Source: Opitutaceae bacterium TAV5 (GTDB lineage: Bacteria > Verrucomicrobiota > Verrucomicrobiia > Opitutales > Opitutaceae). Taken from it: DNA of 64,000 nucleotides. The first letter of the stretch is position 1, and each line of letters opens with the position of its first letter. Below the pieces are notes generated by a model, which was not told the DNA's origin, ran no database searches, and saw only the letters and a program-made list of their open reading frames with translations. Made by a program: the position numbers and the translations under genes. The stretch lies in contig CP007053.1 in assembly GCA_000242935.3 (NCBI GenBank), forward strand, positions 6,681,001 through 6,745,000, given 5' to 3'. Below are positions 21,902 through 30,313 of the stretch, piece after piece.

Positions 21902-23008
21902 CTAATGGACACTAATACGGAGAAGGGCTGGATTGGTGGTGCATCCGGACACCGCGCCTCTGCCCGGGCCCAGCGACCACGCCCTCGCCACCAGTTGCGG
22001 TTTGATCAGGATGCTCGTCGCCCTGTTCTTTTCGCCGCCGGCCGCGCGCTTCGTCTTGCCTGCCTCTTCCGCGATCAGCTTCAGCAACAACTGCGCCGCC
22101 TCGCGGCCGATCCGCGCACGCTGCTGGTCCACCGTGCTCAACGGCACGCGCAAGTACTGGCTGTACTGGTGATTGCCCACGCCGATCAGCCCGAGATCGC
22201 GCGGGATATCCAGCCCCGCATCGAGCGCGGCCTGCAACGCTCCGATCGCGATCGGATCGCTGGCCGCAAACACCGCGTCCGGCCGCTGGTCCGCTCCGAG
22301 CGCGAGCAATTTCTGCATCGCCTCATAGCCGCCCGACTCCGCGTGGTAATTGCTCTCGATCACCCGCTCGGGAGCCAGGGGCAACGACAGTTTTTCCAAT
22401 GCCCGGCGGTACCCCTTCAGGCGTCCCGCCGCAGTCACCACCGACTGTGGCCCGCAGATGTGCGCGATCCGCCGGTAACCCTGCTGCGCCAGATGCTCCG
22501 TCGCCTCGGCGCCGATCGTCTCGTCGTTGCCGCCCACGAAATGGTGCCCCGGCATCCGCCGGTCCACCAGCACCACCGGCACCCGCACCTGCCGCAAAGT
22601 CTGCCGCCAGGCCGTGTCGTTGCGGTCGTGCGCCGTCGCCAGCAGGATGCCGTCCACCTGACGGGCCAGCAGCATCCTCAGCGCCTGTTCCTCCCGCACC
22701 GCGTCCTCCTCCGTGTTGCACACGAGCAGGTTGTAGCCGGCCGGGTTTGTCACCTCGTCCATGCCCTTGAGCACACCGGAAAAAAACGAACGCGAAAGAT
22801 CGGGCACGATCACCCCGAGCACCTGGGACCGGCGCGTGACGAGGCTGCGCGCCAGCGAATTGGGATGGTAACCCAGTTCGCGCACCGCCGCCCCCACGCG
22901 GTCGCGCGTGGCCTGGCTGATGTCCTCGCGGTTCTGGAGCGCGGCGCTCACGGTGGAGACAGACAAACCGAGCCGGGTGGCGATGTCTTTCAGACGGATG
23001 GCGGCCAT
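21902..23008 (-). CDS. LacI-family transcriptional regulator of the dhaKL-ABC locus
   Basis: From ATG 23008 the protein has 368 residues. The helix-turn-helix reads IRLKDIATRLGLSVSTVSAA, followed by the hinge helix (YHPNSLARSLVTRRS). The periplasmic-binding-protein fold core shows VLGVIVPDLSRSFFSGVLKG, and VDGILLA and PDAVFAASD. It diverges from dhaK, and two operator-like palindromes sit in the shared gap. It probably represses the kinase and importer genes and releases on binding the imported sugar or its phosphate. Effector identity cannot be read from sequence. The upstream in-frame start at 23242 would span those operators and is rejected. Confidence 0.88.
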   Translation of the reverse strand: MAAIRLKDIATRLGLSVSTVSAALQNREDISQATRDRVGAAVRELGYHPNSLARSLVTRRSQVLGVIVPDLSRSFFSGVLKGMDEVTNPAGYNLLVCNTEEDAVREEQALRMLLARQVDGILLATAHDRNDTAWRQTLRQVRVPVVLVDRRMPGHHFVGGNDETIGAEATEHLAQQGYRRIAHICGPQSVVTAAGRLKGYRRALEKLSLPLAPERVIESNYHAESGGYEAMQKLLALGADQRPDAVFAASDPIAIGALQAALDAGLDIPRDLGLIGVGNHQYSQYLRVPLSTVDQQRARIGREAAQLLLKLIAEEAGKTKRAAGGEKNRATSILIKPQLVARAWSLGPGRGAVSGCTTNPALLRISVH

Positions 23009-23112
23009 TTTCAGGGAGACGAAGTTTTTGGGAAAAGCGTTGGAAACCGGAGAGGAGGAGACGGCTGACGGGCAGCCAATGTGGCGGCTGCCGGAAAAAA
23101 ATCCACAAAATT

Positions 23113-23149
23113 TAGAACGTTCTAGCTTGACTGCTCCTAGAACGTTGTA
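23113..23149. promoter_or_regulatory. Twin LacI-type operators and candidate dhaK promoter
   Basis: TAGAACGTTCTA (23113-23124) is a perfect 12-bp palindrome with a central CG, as LacI-family operators have. TAGAACGTTGTA (23138-23149) repeats it with one change, 25 bp downstream. A TTGACT hexamer (23127-23132) lies between them, so the second copy would occupy the -35/-10 spacer of a promoter firing toward dhaK. The -10 element is not clear. Confidence 0.7.
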
Positions 23150-23304
23150 GTTTTTGGCGTTGTTTTCAACATCCATCCGGTCACACCCTCCCTGACCCGT
23201 TCTCCCTGCCCTGCCCTCCGCAGCGCTTTTTCTGTTAGCCAAAATAGCTCCCCGGTACGATCCTTCGTCCTTCCCGCCCTCCGCTTCCCGCCTGCCCTTT
23301 TCCT

Positions 23305-24333
23305 ATGAGACCGTTCCTGACAAAATCCCCCGACGCGGTGGAAGCCGTCCTTGGCGGCATCATCGCCTCCAGTCGCCACCCCCTCGAGCAGGTGCCCGGC
23401 CACCTCGCGCTGCTCCATCGCGGCAACCCGTCGCGCCGCGTCCGCATCCTCGTCGGCGGCGGCAGCGGACACGAGCCGCTCTTTCTCGGCGCGGTCGGGC
23501 CCGGCATGGCCGATGCCGCCATCGCCGGCCAGGTCTTTGCCGCGCCCAACCCGATGTCCGTGCAGGCCGCCATCGAAGCGTGCACCGCGCCCTCGCCCCG
23601 CAGTTCCGTCGCGCCCGAGGGCTCGCTCCTCATCTACGGCAACTACTCGGGCGACGTGCTCAATTTCGGTTTTGCCGCCGACGAAATCCGGCAGGCCGGC
23701 GGACGGATCGATGAAGTGCGGGTCCACGACGACATCGCCTCCCGGCCGCCCGCCGAGCTGGAAAAACGGCGCGGCATCGCCGGCGACATTTTTGTGATCA
23801 AGACCACCTGCGCCGCCGCCGATCGCGGACTGCCTTTCGACGACGTGCTGCGGATCGCCCGCAAGGCGTGTCTGGCCACGCGCTCGCTCGGCGTCGCTCT
23901 CGGCGCGGCCTCCTCGATCGACACCGGCAAACCCATGTTCGACCTCCCCGCCGGCCAGATCGAGATCGGCATGGGGCTTCACGGCGAGATGGGTGTGAAA
24001 CGCTCCGCCTTCGAGCCCGCCGCCACGCTCGTGCCGCACATGCTCGAAATGATCCTCGCCGACTATGCCGCCACCGGCAGCCGCCCCGCCCGCGTCGCCG
24101 CGATGGTCAACGGCCTCGGCAGCACCACCATTCTGGAGCTTCTCGCCGTCTCCGCCCGCCTGCGCGAGGCGCTCGACACGCAGGGCGTGGCCGTCTCCTT
24201 CCTGCGCACCGGCCAGTTTGCCACCTCGCTCGATATGGCCGGCTTCTCCATCACGCTCATGGCGCTCGACAGCGAACTCGAACCGCTCCTCGACGCGCCG
24301 TGCTCCTCCTTCTGTTACAGCAATCCCGCCTGA
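23305..24333 (+). CDS. dhaK: DhaK-type ketose kinase subunit (dihydroxyacetone or tetrulose kinase)
   Basis: This 342-residue protein has the DhaK fold. ILVGGGSGHEP at 48-58 carries the substrate-site motif, and IYGNYSGDVLNFGFA is conserved. GMGLHGEMGVKR contains His226, equivalent to the histidine that binds the ketone covalently in DhaK. It is followed 24 bp later by a separate dhaL. No DhaM phosphotransfer protein is in the window, so the donor may be ATP. DhaK-type kinases also phosphorylate erythrulose. The importer and the EryH/LerI-like isomerase downstream make a C4 ketose as likely as dihydroxyacetone. Confidence 0.85.
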   Translation: MRPFLTKSPDAVEAVLGGIIASSRHPLEQVPGHLALLHRGNPSRRVRILVGGGSGHEPLFLGAVGPGMADAAIAGQVFAAPNPMSVQAAIEACTAPSPRSSVAPEGSLLIYGNYSGDVLNFGFAADEIRQAGGRIDEVRVHDDIASRPPAELEKRRGIAGDIFVIKTTCAAADRGLPFDDVLRIARKACLATRSLGVALGAASSIDTGKPMFDLPAGQIEIGMGLHGEMGVKRSAFEPAATLVPHMLEMILADYAATGSRPARVAAMVNGLGSTTILELLAVSARLREALDTQGVAVSFLRTGQFATSLDMAGFSITLMALDSELEPLLDAPCSSFCYSNPA

Positions 24334-24357
24334 TAACCGATCCCCTCCACTCCCGCC

Positions 24358-25008
24358 ATGACCTCCGCCACGACCCGACCCGCCACCGCCACCGGGACAC
24401 GCGACCTGCTGATCGCCGCCTTCACGGAGCTTGTATCGAAAAAGGACTACCTCAACGAACTCGACTCACAGCTCGGCGACGGTGATCACGGCAGCACCAT
24501 CGCCCGCGGCGGCGAAGCCGCCATCGCCGCCCTCACCGCCAAGTCCGCGCCGGCCTCGGTCAACGAGGCGTTCACCGCCGCCGGCACCGCCATGATGACC
24601 AGCATGGGCGGCGCCTCCGGCGTCCTCTTCGGCGTCTTCCTTCGCGCCGCCGGCCTCTGCGCGCCTGCGCAGACGCTCGATGCCGCCACGCTGGCCGGCT
24701 TCATCGAAAAAGGCGTCGGCGAACTGGAACGCAAGACGCCCGCCCGTGTCGGTGACAAGACCATGATGGACGCGCTCATCCCCGCGGCCGCCGCTCTCCG
24801 CGGCGCCGCCGGGCAGCCGCTCGCCGACGCGCTCCAGGCCGCCGCCACCGCCGCCCGGGCCGGCTCCGACTCCACCTCCGGCATGCTCCCGCGCCTCGGT
24901 CGCGCCGCCACGCTCGGCGAACGCGCCCGCGCTCCGCGCGACCCCGGCTCCACCTCCATCGCCATCCTTTTCGAAACCCTCGCGCAGAAAGCCGCCTCCC
25001 TGACGTAA
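24358..25008 (+). CDS. dhaL: DhaL-type nucleotide-binding kinase subunit
   Basis: The 216-residue protein is the eight-helix ADP/ATP-binding partner of DhaK. LDSQLGDGDHGSTIARGGEA carries the aspartates that hold the Mg-nucleotide. MMTSMGGASGVLFGVFLRAA and KTMMDALIPA are conserved, as is the terminal GSDSTSGMLPRLGRA with its nucleotide contacts. It follows dhaK by 24 bp and must be co-transcribed. With DhaK it would phosphorylate the imported ketose before isomerisation. Confidence 0.88.
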   Translation: MTSATTRPATATGTRDLLIAAFTELVSKKDYLNELDSQLGDGDHGSTIARGGEAAIAALTAKSAPASVNEAFTAAGTAMMTSMGGASGVLFGVFLRAAGLCAPAQTLDAATLAGFIEKGVGELERKTPARVGDKTMMDALIPAAAALRGAAGQPLADALQAAATAARAGSDSTSGMLPRLGRAATLGERARAPRDPGSTSIAILFETLAQKAASLT

Positions 25009-25152
25009 CCGCCCCCCCCCGAAGCCGCACGCCTCGCCACGGCCGGCAATGCGCGCGCGCGGTCTCACCCGTTTTCAGAATCCGTTCCTCGCCCGGCGGC
25101 CCGACGACTGCCGTTCCTCTCATTTTACCCTGGCCACACCACACCGAAAATT

Positions 25153-26169
25153 ATGAACGCCAAAATAGCTCCCCCCGGGAAATCCATCCGGAGATTATTT
25201 CTCCTCGCCTCCGCCCTCTCCGTTCTTTCCGCCCTCCTCGCCGCCGGCTGCTCGAAACAGTCCGGCTCCGCGACCGCGCCCGGAGCGTCGTCCGGAGAAA
25301 AACGCACCTATCGCTTCGTTGTCATCCCGAAGGTCGTCCACCCGTGGTTCGACAAGGTCAACACCGGAGCCCGGGCCGCCGCCGCCATGCTCTCCGAACA
25401 GACCGGCCACAAATTCGAGATCGACTATCGCGCCCCGCAGACGGCCGACGTGGTCGTGCAAAACGAAATCCTCGAACGCTCCATCGCCACCAGACCCGAC
25501 GGCATCGCCTTCGACCTGCTCGACGGCGAAGGCAACCGCGCCGTTCTCCAGGAGGCGCTCAACCGCAAGATTCCCGTCATCCTCTTCGACTCCGAGGCGC
25601 CTCCGGGCATGCAGCTCTCCAACGTCGGCAGCGACTACGCCGTGCAAGCCGAACTCGCGGCCGAGCGCCTCGCCAAGCTCCTCAACTACGAAGGCGAGGT
25701 CGCCATCATGCAGGGCGTGCCGACCGCGCCCAACCACCGCCGCCGGGCCGAAGTTCACCGGGAGGTTTTTGCCAAATATCCGAAGATGAAAGTCGTCGCC
25801 GAAGGCATCGACAACGATGACATCGAGACCGCCCAGAAGGAAGCCGCCCGCATCATCTCCGCCCATCCCAACCTTCGCGGCTGGGTGTCGTGCGACGCTG
25901 CCGGCCCCATCGGCGTCGGCCTCGCCGTCAAGGAAGCCGGCAAGACGGGCAGGATCCTCTCCGTCGGCCTCGACGACCTCGCCCAGCTCATCCAGCTCAT
26001 CAAGGAGGGCGTCGTCGAATCCTCCTCCTCCAGCAAGCCCCACATGCAGGGCTACTGGTCGGTGATCTGCCTCTGGCTGCAGACGCAGGGCATCACCACG
26101 CCCGAAAAACTCGACACCGGCGTGAGCTTCATCACCCGCGACATGACAGAAAACTACAAGGACCTCTGA
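25153..26169 (+). CDS. Sugar ABC transporter substrate-binding lipoprotein
   Basis: This 338-residue protein has a lipoprotein signal with the lipobox LLAAGC (Cys near residue 33). The mature part is a type I periplasmic-binding fold of the ribose/galactose class: FVVIPKVVHPWFDKVNTGAR, GIAFDLLDGE, IPVILFDSEAP and GWVSCDAAGPIGVGLAV. The last of these resembles the LacI core domain. It precedes the ATPase and permease genes of the same importer. The ligand is probably the substrate of DhaKL. Confidence 0.88.
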   Translation: MNAKIAPPGKSIRRLFLLASALSVLSALLAAGCSKQSGSATAPGASSGEKRTYRFVVIPKVVHPWFDKVNTGARAAAAMLSEQTGHKFEIDYRAPQTADVVVQNEILERSIATRPDGIAFDLLDGEGNRAVLQEALNRKIPVILFDSEAPPGMQLSNVGSDYAVQAELAAERLAKLLNYEGEVAIMQGVPTAPNHRRRAEVHREVFAKYPKMKVVAEGIDNDDIETAQKEAARIISAHPNLRGWVSCDAAGPIGVGLAVKEAGKTGRILSVGLDDLAQLIQLIKEGVVESSSSSKPHMQGYWSVICLWLQTQGITTPEKLDTGVSFITRDMTENYKDL

Positions 26170-26251
26170 CCGGCAACCACGCGACCGTAGCTGCGAACGC
26201 CGGACGCCTGTCCGCACGTTCGCAGCGCTACGCCTGACCCGGCCCCTCATC

Positions 26252-26286
26252 CTTGATTCTTGATTATTCATTCTTGATTCTTCATT
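26252..26286. repeat. TTGATTCTTGATT direct repeat cluster
   Basis: Several copies of (C/A)TTGATTCTT/ATTCATT lie in tandem in the 147-bp gap before the ABC ATPase gene. The gap ends with a C10 run (26307-26316) touching the ATPase start codon. Confidence 0.5.
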
Positions 26287-26316
26287 AGCGCCCGCAGGGA
26301 CGCGCGCCCCCCCCCC

Positions 26317-27825
26317 ATGGCCATCATCGAAGCACGCGGCATCCTCAAGCGGTTCCCCGGTGTCGTCGCCCTGCGCGGCCTCAACCTCGCCATCCAGCCC
26401 GCCACCGTCCACTGCATCATCGGTGAAAACGGCGCGGGCAAGAGCACCTTCGTCAAAATCCTCACCGGCGTCTACACGCCCGACGAAGGCGAGGTCATCA
26501 TCGACGGCAACGACGCTCTCCATCACCCGCACCTGTTCGAAAAAATCGCCTACGTGCCCCAGGAGCTGAGCCTCTTCCCGCACATGACCGTGGCGGAAAA
26601 CCTCTTCATGCCATTCTCCCGCTCCGGCATCGACGGCTGCCTGATCACCGGCTCCCGCCTCAACAAGGCCGCCCTCCCCTGGCTCGAAAAATTTCACCTC
26701 GACGTGCGCCCTTCCGCGTTCGTGCGAAACCTCACCGTATCGGAACAGCAACTACTCCAGATCGCCCGCGCCCTCACCAACCGCCACGCCGAGGCGCTCA
26801 TCCTCGACGAGCCCACCACCTCGCTCACCGACCGCGAGGCCGAGCGGCTTTTCCGGATCGTCCGCCAGCTCAAGAGCGAGGGCCGCTCCATCATCTTCAT
26901 CTCCCACAAGCTCGACGAAATCTATGCCATCGGCGACGACATCACCGTGCTGCGCAACGGCGAGCAGGTCGGCCACGCGCCCGCCTCCGCAATGAGCCAG
27001 CGCCAGCTCATCAGCCTCATGTCGGGCAAGGACATCGACCTCGACGAAATCTTCCGCCCCGCCCGCCCGCCCGGCGACGTCGTGCTCGAGGTCAAGGGAC
27101 TCGGCGGCCCCCGTTTCCGCGACATCTCGTTCACGCTCCGCGAAGGCGAGATTCTCGGGTTCGCCGGCCTCGTCGGCGCCGGCCGCTCCGAGATCATGCA
27201 GACGCTCTACGGCTACCTCCCGCAATCCGGCGGCGAGGTCCACATCAACGGCGACGACCGCCCCTGGAAATTCCGCAATCCCACGCAGGCCCTGCGCCGC
27301 GGCCTGCTCTACCTGCCCGAGGAACGCAAACTCCACGGCATCCTCCCGCACCTCAGCGTGCGCCAGAACATCGGCATCTCCGTCCTCCGCGAAACCGCGC
27401 CCCGCGGCTTCATCTCGCTTCGCAAGGAAGCCGAGGTCTCCCGCGAAGTCATCGGCACCTACGAGGTGAAGACCGCCGGTGACGACAAGAAGATCGTCTT
27501 CCTCAGCGGCGGCAACCAGCAAAAAGTCATCATCGGCCGCGCCATGCGCACCGTGCCGAAAGTCCTCATCTTCGACGAGCCCACCAAGGGCATCGACGTG
27601 AAGGCCAAGGCCGACATCTACCGCATCATGCGCCGCCTCGCCGAAGAGCAGCGCGTCGGCATCATCCTCGTGTCTTCCGAGATGAAGGAGCTGCTCAAGT
27701 GCTCCAGCCGCATCGTCACCATTTACCACGGCTCCAAAACCGGCGAATTCGACACTGCCACCGCCACCGGCGAGCAGATCCTCGGCGCCATCATCGGAGT
27801 CAAGGAACCCGCGCACACATCATGA
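26317..27825 (+). CDS. Ribose-type sugar ABC transporter, fused double ATPase
   Basis: This 502-residue protein has two nucleotide-binding domains. The first has Walker A GENGAGKST, the signature NLTVSEQQLLQIARAL and Walker B LILDEPTTSLTD. The second has the degenerate Walker A GLVGAGRSE typical of RbsA/MglA, with FLSGGNQQKVIIGRAM and VLIFDEPTKGID. It energises import with the adjacent permease, whose start overlaps this stop (ATGA). The start codon follows a run of ten cytosines with no purine-rich ribosome-binding site, which is unusual and may affect translation level. Confidence 0.92.
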   Translation: MAIIEARGILKRFPGVVALRGLNLAIQPATVHCIIGENGAGKSTFVKILTGVYTPDEGEVIIDGNDALHHPHLFEKIAYVPQELSLFPHMTVAENLFMPFSRSGIDGCLITGSRLNKAALPWLEKFHLDVRPSAFVRNLTVSEQQLLQIARALTNRHAEALILDEPTTSLTDREAERLFRIVRQLKSEGRSIIFISHKLDEIYAIGDDITVLRNGEQVGHAPASAMSQRQLISLMSGKDIDLDEIFRPARPPGDVVLEVKGLGGPRFRDISFTLREGEILGFAGLVGAGRSEIMQTLYGYLPQSGGEVHINGDDRPWKFRNPTQALRRGLLYLPEERKLHGILPHLSVRQNIGISVLRETAPRGFISLRKEAEVSREVIGTYEVKTAGDDKKIVFLSGGNQQKVIIGRAMRTVPKVLIFDEPTKGIDVKAKADIYRIMRRLAEEQRVGIILVSSEMKELLKCSSRIVTIYHGSKTGEFDTATATGEQILGAIIGVKEPAHTS

Positions 27826-28823
27826 GCAACCATCCCTCCATCGGCAGAACTCTCAACGGCAACGGCTCCTTCTGGCGCGCGTTGTTCGGCAGCCAGATCA
27901 TCGGCGTTTTCGGCGTCCTCGTCGTCATCGTCGTGGTCTCGCATTTTCTCTCGCCGCATTTTTCCACGAGCTACAACGCCGGCATCATGATGCGCACGTT
28001 CGCCTTCGCCGGACTCGTCGCTCTCGGCCAGTGCCTGCTGCTCCTGCTCGGCGAGCTCGATCTCTCCATCGGCGCCATCGCCGGCCTGTGCGCCGTCATC
28101 GGCGGCAAGCTCATGGTCGACGCGCAGATCAACCCCTACCTCGCCTTCGGCCTGTGTATCATGCTCGGCATGCTCTGCGGCATGATCAACGGCATCATCG
28201 TCACCACGCTCCGGCTCAACGCCCTCGTCGTGACGATCGGCATGACCGGCATCTACTCCGGCACCAACCTCGTCATCACCGAGGGCAAGGCCATCGTCGG
28301 CATTCCCAAGGTCATCCACTTCCTCGGTCAGGGCGACATCGGCGGCATCCCGATGCCCTTCATCATCCTGCTCGTCGTGGGGGTCATCGTCACCGTGCTC
28401 GCGCTCTGCACGCCGTTCGGCCGCTACATCTACGCCATCGGCAACAACCGCGAGGCCGCCCGCATGCTCGGCATCCGGGTCAATTTCGTGCGGGTGTCGT
28501 GTTTCATGATCGCCGGCGGTCTCGCCGCGCTGGCCGGCATGCTGATGGTGGCCCGCCTCGGCTCCGCGCAACCCTCCATCGGCAACGTCTGGGTGATGGC
28601 CTCCATCGCCGCGCCCGTCATCGGCGGCATCGCCACGACCGGCGGCATCGGCAACCCGATCGGCGCGCTCATCGGCGCGGCCATCATCGGCGTGATCGAA
28701 AACATCATCGTCCTCTTCGGCGTGTCGCCCTACTGGCAGACCATCGTCAGCGGCGCGATTGTCGTGCTCGCCATCTCCTTCGACTCGATCTCCCGCAATT
28801 TTCTCAAAAAGGAAGGCGGCTGA
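27822..28823 (+). CDS. Ribose-type sugar ABC transporter permease
   Basis: From ATG 27822 the protein has 333 residues and about nine or ten membrane segments. It carries the BPD_transp_2 signatures GELDLSIGAIAGLCAVIGG, LRLNALVVTIGMTGIYSG, and AIGNNREAARMLGIRVNFVR, the ATPase-contact loop. It belongs to the RbsC/XylH group and completes the three-component importer. The four-base overlap with the ATPase gene indicates coupled translation. Confidence 0.92.
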   Translation: MSNHPSIGRTLNGNGSFWRALFGSQIIGVFGVLVVIVVVSHFLSPHFSTSYNAGIMMRTFAFAGLVALGQCLLLLLGELDLSIGAIAGLCAVIGGKLMVDAQINPYLAFGLCIMLGMLCGMINGIIVTTLRLNALVVTIGMTGIYSGTNLVITEGKAIVGIPKVIHFLGQGDIGGIPMPFIILLVVGVIVTVLALCTPFGRYIYAIGNNREAARMLGIRVNFVRVSCFMIAGGLAALAGMLMVARLGSAQPSIGNVWVMASIAAPVIGGIATTGGIGNPIGALIGAAIIGVIENIIVLFGVSPYWQTIVSGAIVVLAISFDSISRNFLKKEGG

Positions 28824-28847
28824 AACCGGCTGAAAACGCTTGCGGCG

Positions 28848-28894
28848 GAGCGGCGGCATTCCTGCCGCTGCGACGAGGCGCGGATGCGCCTCGC
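28848..28894. repeat. Paired GC-rich hairpins between permease and isomerase genes
   Basis: GAGCGGCGGCATTCCTGCCG... repeats the element at 4507-4530. It is followed by a second small palindrome, CGAGGCGCGGATGCGCCTCG. The gap of 223 bp has no other recognised feature. Confidence 0.5.
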
Positions 28895-29046
28895 CCCGAA
28901 TGCGGTGTGCAACCCGTCACCGCGTCGCGCTGTGCCCTGCGTCGTGCAACCGGTCTTCCGGCGTAATTGATCAACAGATACCGCCCGTCGCGCCTGCCGC
29001 CCTGCCACGCCACTCACCGGTCACGTCCACCGACTCCTTTCCCCTC

Positions 29047-29844
29047 ATGAAAACCCGATTCCTCCTCGGCACCAACTGGAAGATGTTCAAAACCAATACG
29101 CAGGCCGCCGCCTGGGTGACCGGAGTGGCGCGGCTGTTCACCGGCTTCTCTCCGCCGCCCGGGTTGTTGTTGTTTGCCATTCCGTCGTTCCCCTCGCTCG
29201 TGCCGGTGCGCGCGCTCGTCTCGCATCACCGCCTGCCATTGCAGATCGGCGCGCAAAACGTCCACTGGGCGCCCGAGGGAGAATTCACCGGCGAGGTCTC
29301 GATCCCGATGTTGCAGGATATTCCGGTCGATCTCGTGGAGATCGGTCATTCCGAACGTCGCCACAAGTTCGGCGAGACGGACGAGGACGTGAATCGCAAG
29401 ACGCTCGCCACCCTCGCCGCCGGTCTCACCGCGCTCGTCTGCATCGGCGAAACGGGTGCCGAAAAACGGCGTGATTCCGGACGCGCCCTGCTTGCCCGCC
29501 AGCTCGACGCCGCCCTCCGCGGTGTGACCCCGGAGCACCTCTCCCGCCTTCTCGTCGCCTACGAACCGGTGTGGGCGATCGGGGAACAGGGCGAACCCGC
29601 CACGCCCGACTATGCTGCCAGCCGCCACGCCCTTTTGCGCGCCCTGCTCGCCGCGCGTTTCGGCGACGCTGCGGCCGCGCGCGTGCCGCTTCTTTACGGA
29701 GGCAGTGTCAACACGGACAATTACCTCGACTACGCCCGGCTCGCCGACGTGGACGGCCTCTTTGTCGGCCGCGCCGCCTGGACACCGGAAGGCTTCGTGG
29801 CGCTCGCCCGCGGTCTCACCGAAAAGATCCTCTCCCGTTCCTGA
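29047..29844 (+). CDS. Triosephosphate-isomerase homologue, EryH/LerI-like tetrulose-phosphate isomerase candidate
   Basis: This 265-residue TIM-fold enzyme keeps the catalytic set: Asn10 and Lys12 (GTNWKM), His101 (EIGHSERR) and Glu173 (AYEPVWAIG), plus LLYGGSVN. Two regions depart from housekeeping TpiA. IGAQNVHWAPEGEFTGE replaces the usual GAQNCY-type stretch, and LFVGRAAW replaces the phosphate-site GGASL. From memory these variants match the tetrulose-phosphate isomerase group (Brucella EryH, mycobacterial LerI). Its place behind dhaKL and a sugar importer supports a substrate-specific role. A dedicated DHAP isomerase remains possible. The start ATG 29047 gives the standard N-terminus. 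Confidence 0.8.
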   Translation: MKTRFLLGTNWKMFKTNTQAAAWVTGVARLFTGFSPPPGLLLFAIPSFPSLVPVRALVSHHRLPLQIGAQNVHWAPEGEFTGEVSIPMLQDIPVDLVEIGHSERRHKFGETDEDVNRKTLATLAAGLTALVCIGETGAEKRRDSGRALLARQLDAALRGVTPEHLSRLLVAYEPVWAIGEQGEPATPDYAASRHALLRALLAARFGDAAAARVPLLYGGSVNTDNYLDYARLADVDGLFVGRAAWTPEGFVALARGLTEKILSRS

Positions 29845-30313
29845 CGCGGATTGCTTGATCAAGACCAACCGCGAATGAACCGGGGGCGGCTGTGCCGCAA
29901 CCGAAGGGGCAGAAAGAATGGCCACGAAAAACACGAAAAAACACACCGCGCATGAAATCCTCCATCGCGCTTATAAGCGCGCGGGAGATTCACGTCGGGC
30001 AGACGGAAATTTTGTTTTTTGTGGCCATCCCGGTTTGAATCCGGACTGCATCCACACCGAGGAAAACCGTGCGCGGAAGTGTATGATTTCCCTATGGGAC
30101 AGGATCATTTTGAATTAAACCGCTAAAGGACGCTAACGGACGCTAAACCGGTTTTCCCGATTGTCCGGTTTTTAGCGACCGTTAGCGACCTTTAGCGGCC
30201 TCCCTCTCTTCGGTTGCCGCTCTGCCGCTCCGTGTTCATTCGCGGCTAAATAACCACTGATCAGGCAGCATTGGAACAAGGCCGGATCGTCGGTCGCCAT
30301 CGCCTCGCCTCCC
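29845..30313. other. 469-bp intergenic region, repeats only
   Basis: This region between the isomerase gene and the convergent LacI-type gene holds no supported gene. Near its start are short GC palindromes and a CCACGAAAAACACGAAA copy (about 29920-29945). A 66-codon frame over it is made largely of that repeat and is not credible. A large inverted repeat lies at 30118-30198. Confidence 0.6.
30118..30198. repeat. Large inverted repeat of GCTAACGGAC-type units
   Basis: The left arm (30118-30151) reads ACCGCTAAAGGACGCTAACG and onward to AAACCGG. The right arm (30165-30198) is its near reverse complement, CCGGTTTTTAGCGACCGTTA and onward. Each arm is itself composed of tandem GCTAA(A/C)GG units. 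It lies between convergent genes and would form a stem of about 33 bp. Confidence 0.75.

Noticed and set aside
20058-21902. 614-codon minus-strand frame opposite the FGE-like gene
   Set aside because: Antisense shadow; the plus-strand frame has a membrane helix, exact repeats and FGE motifs.
29918-30118. 66-codon frame starting MATKNTKKHT
   Set aside because: The start is translation of the dispersed CACGAAAAACACGAAA repeat; no homology pattern or neighbours support it.
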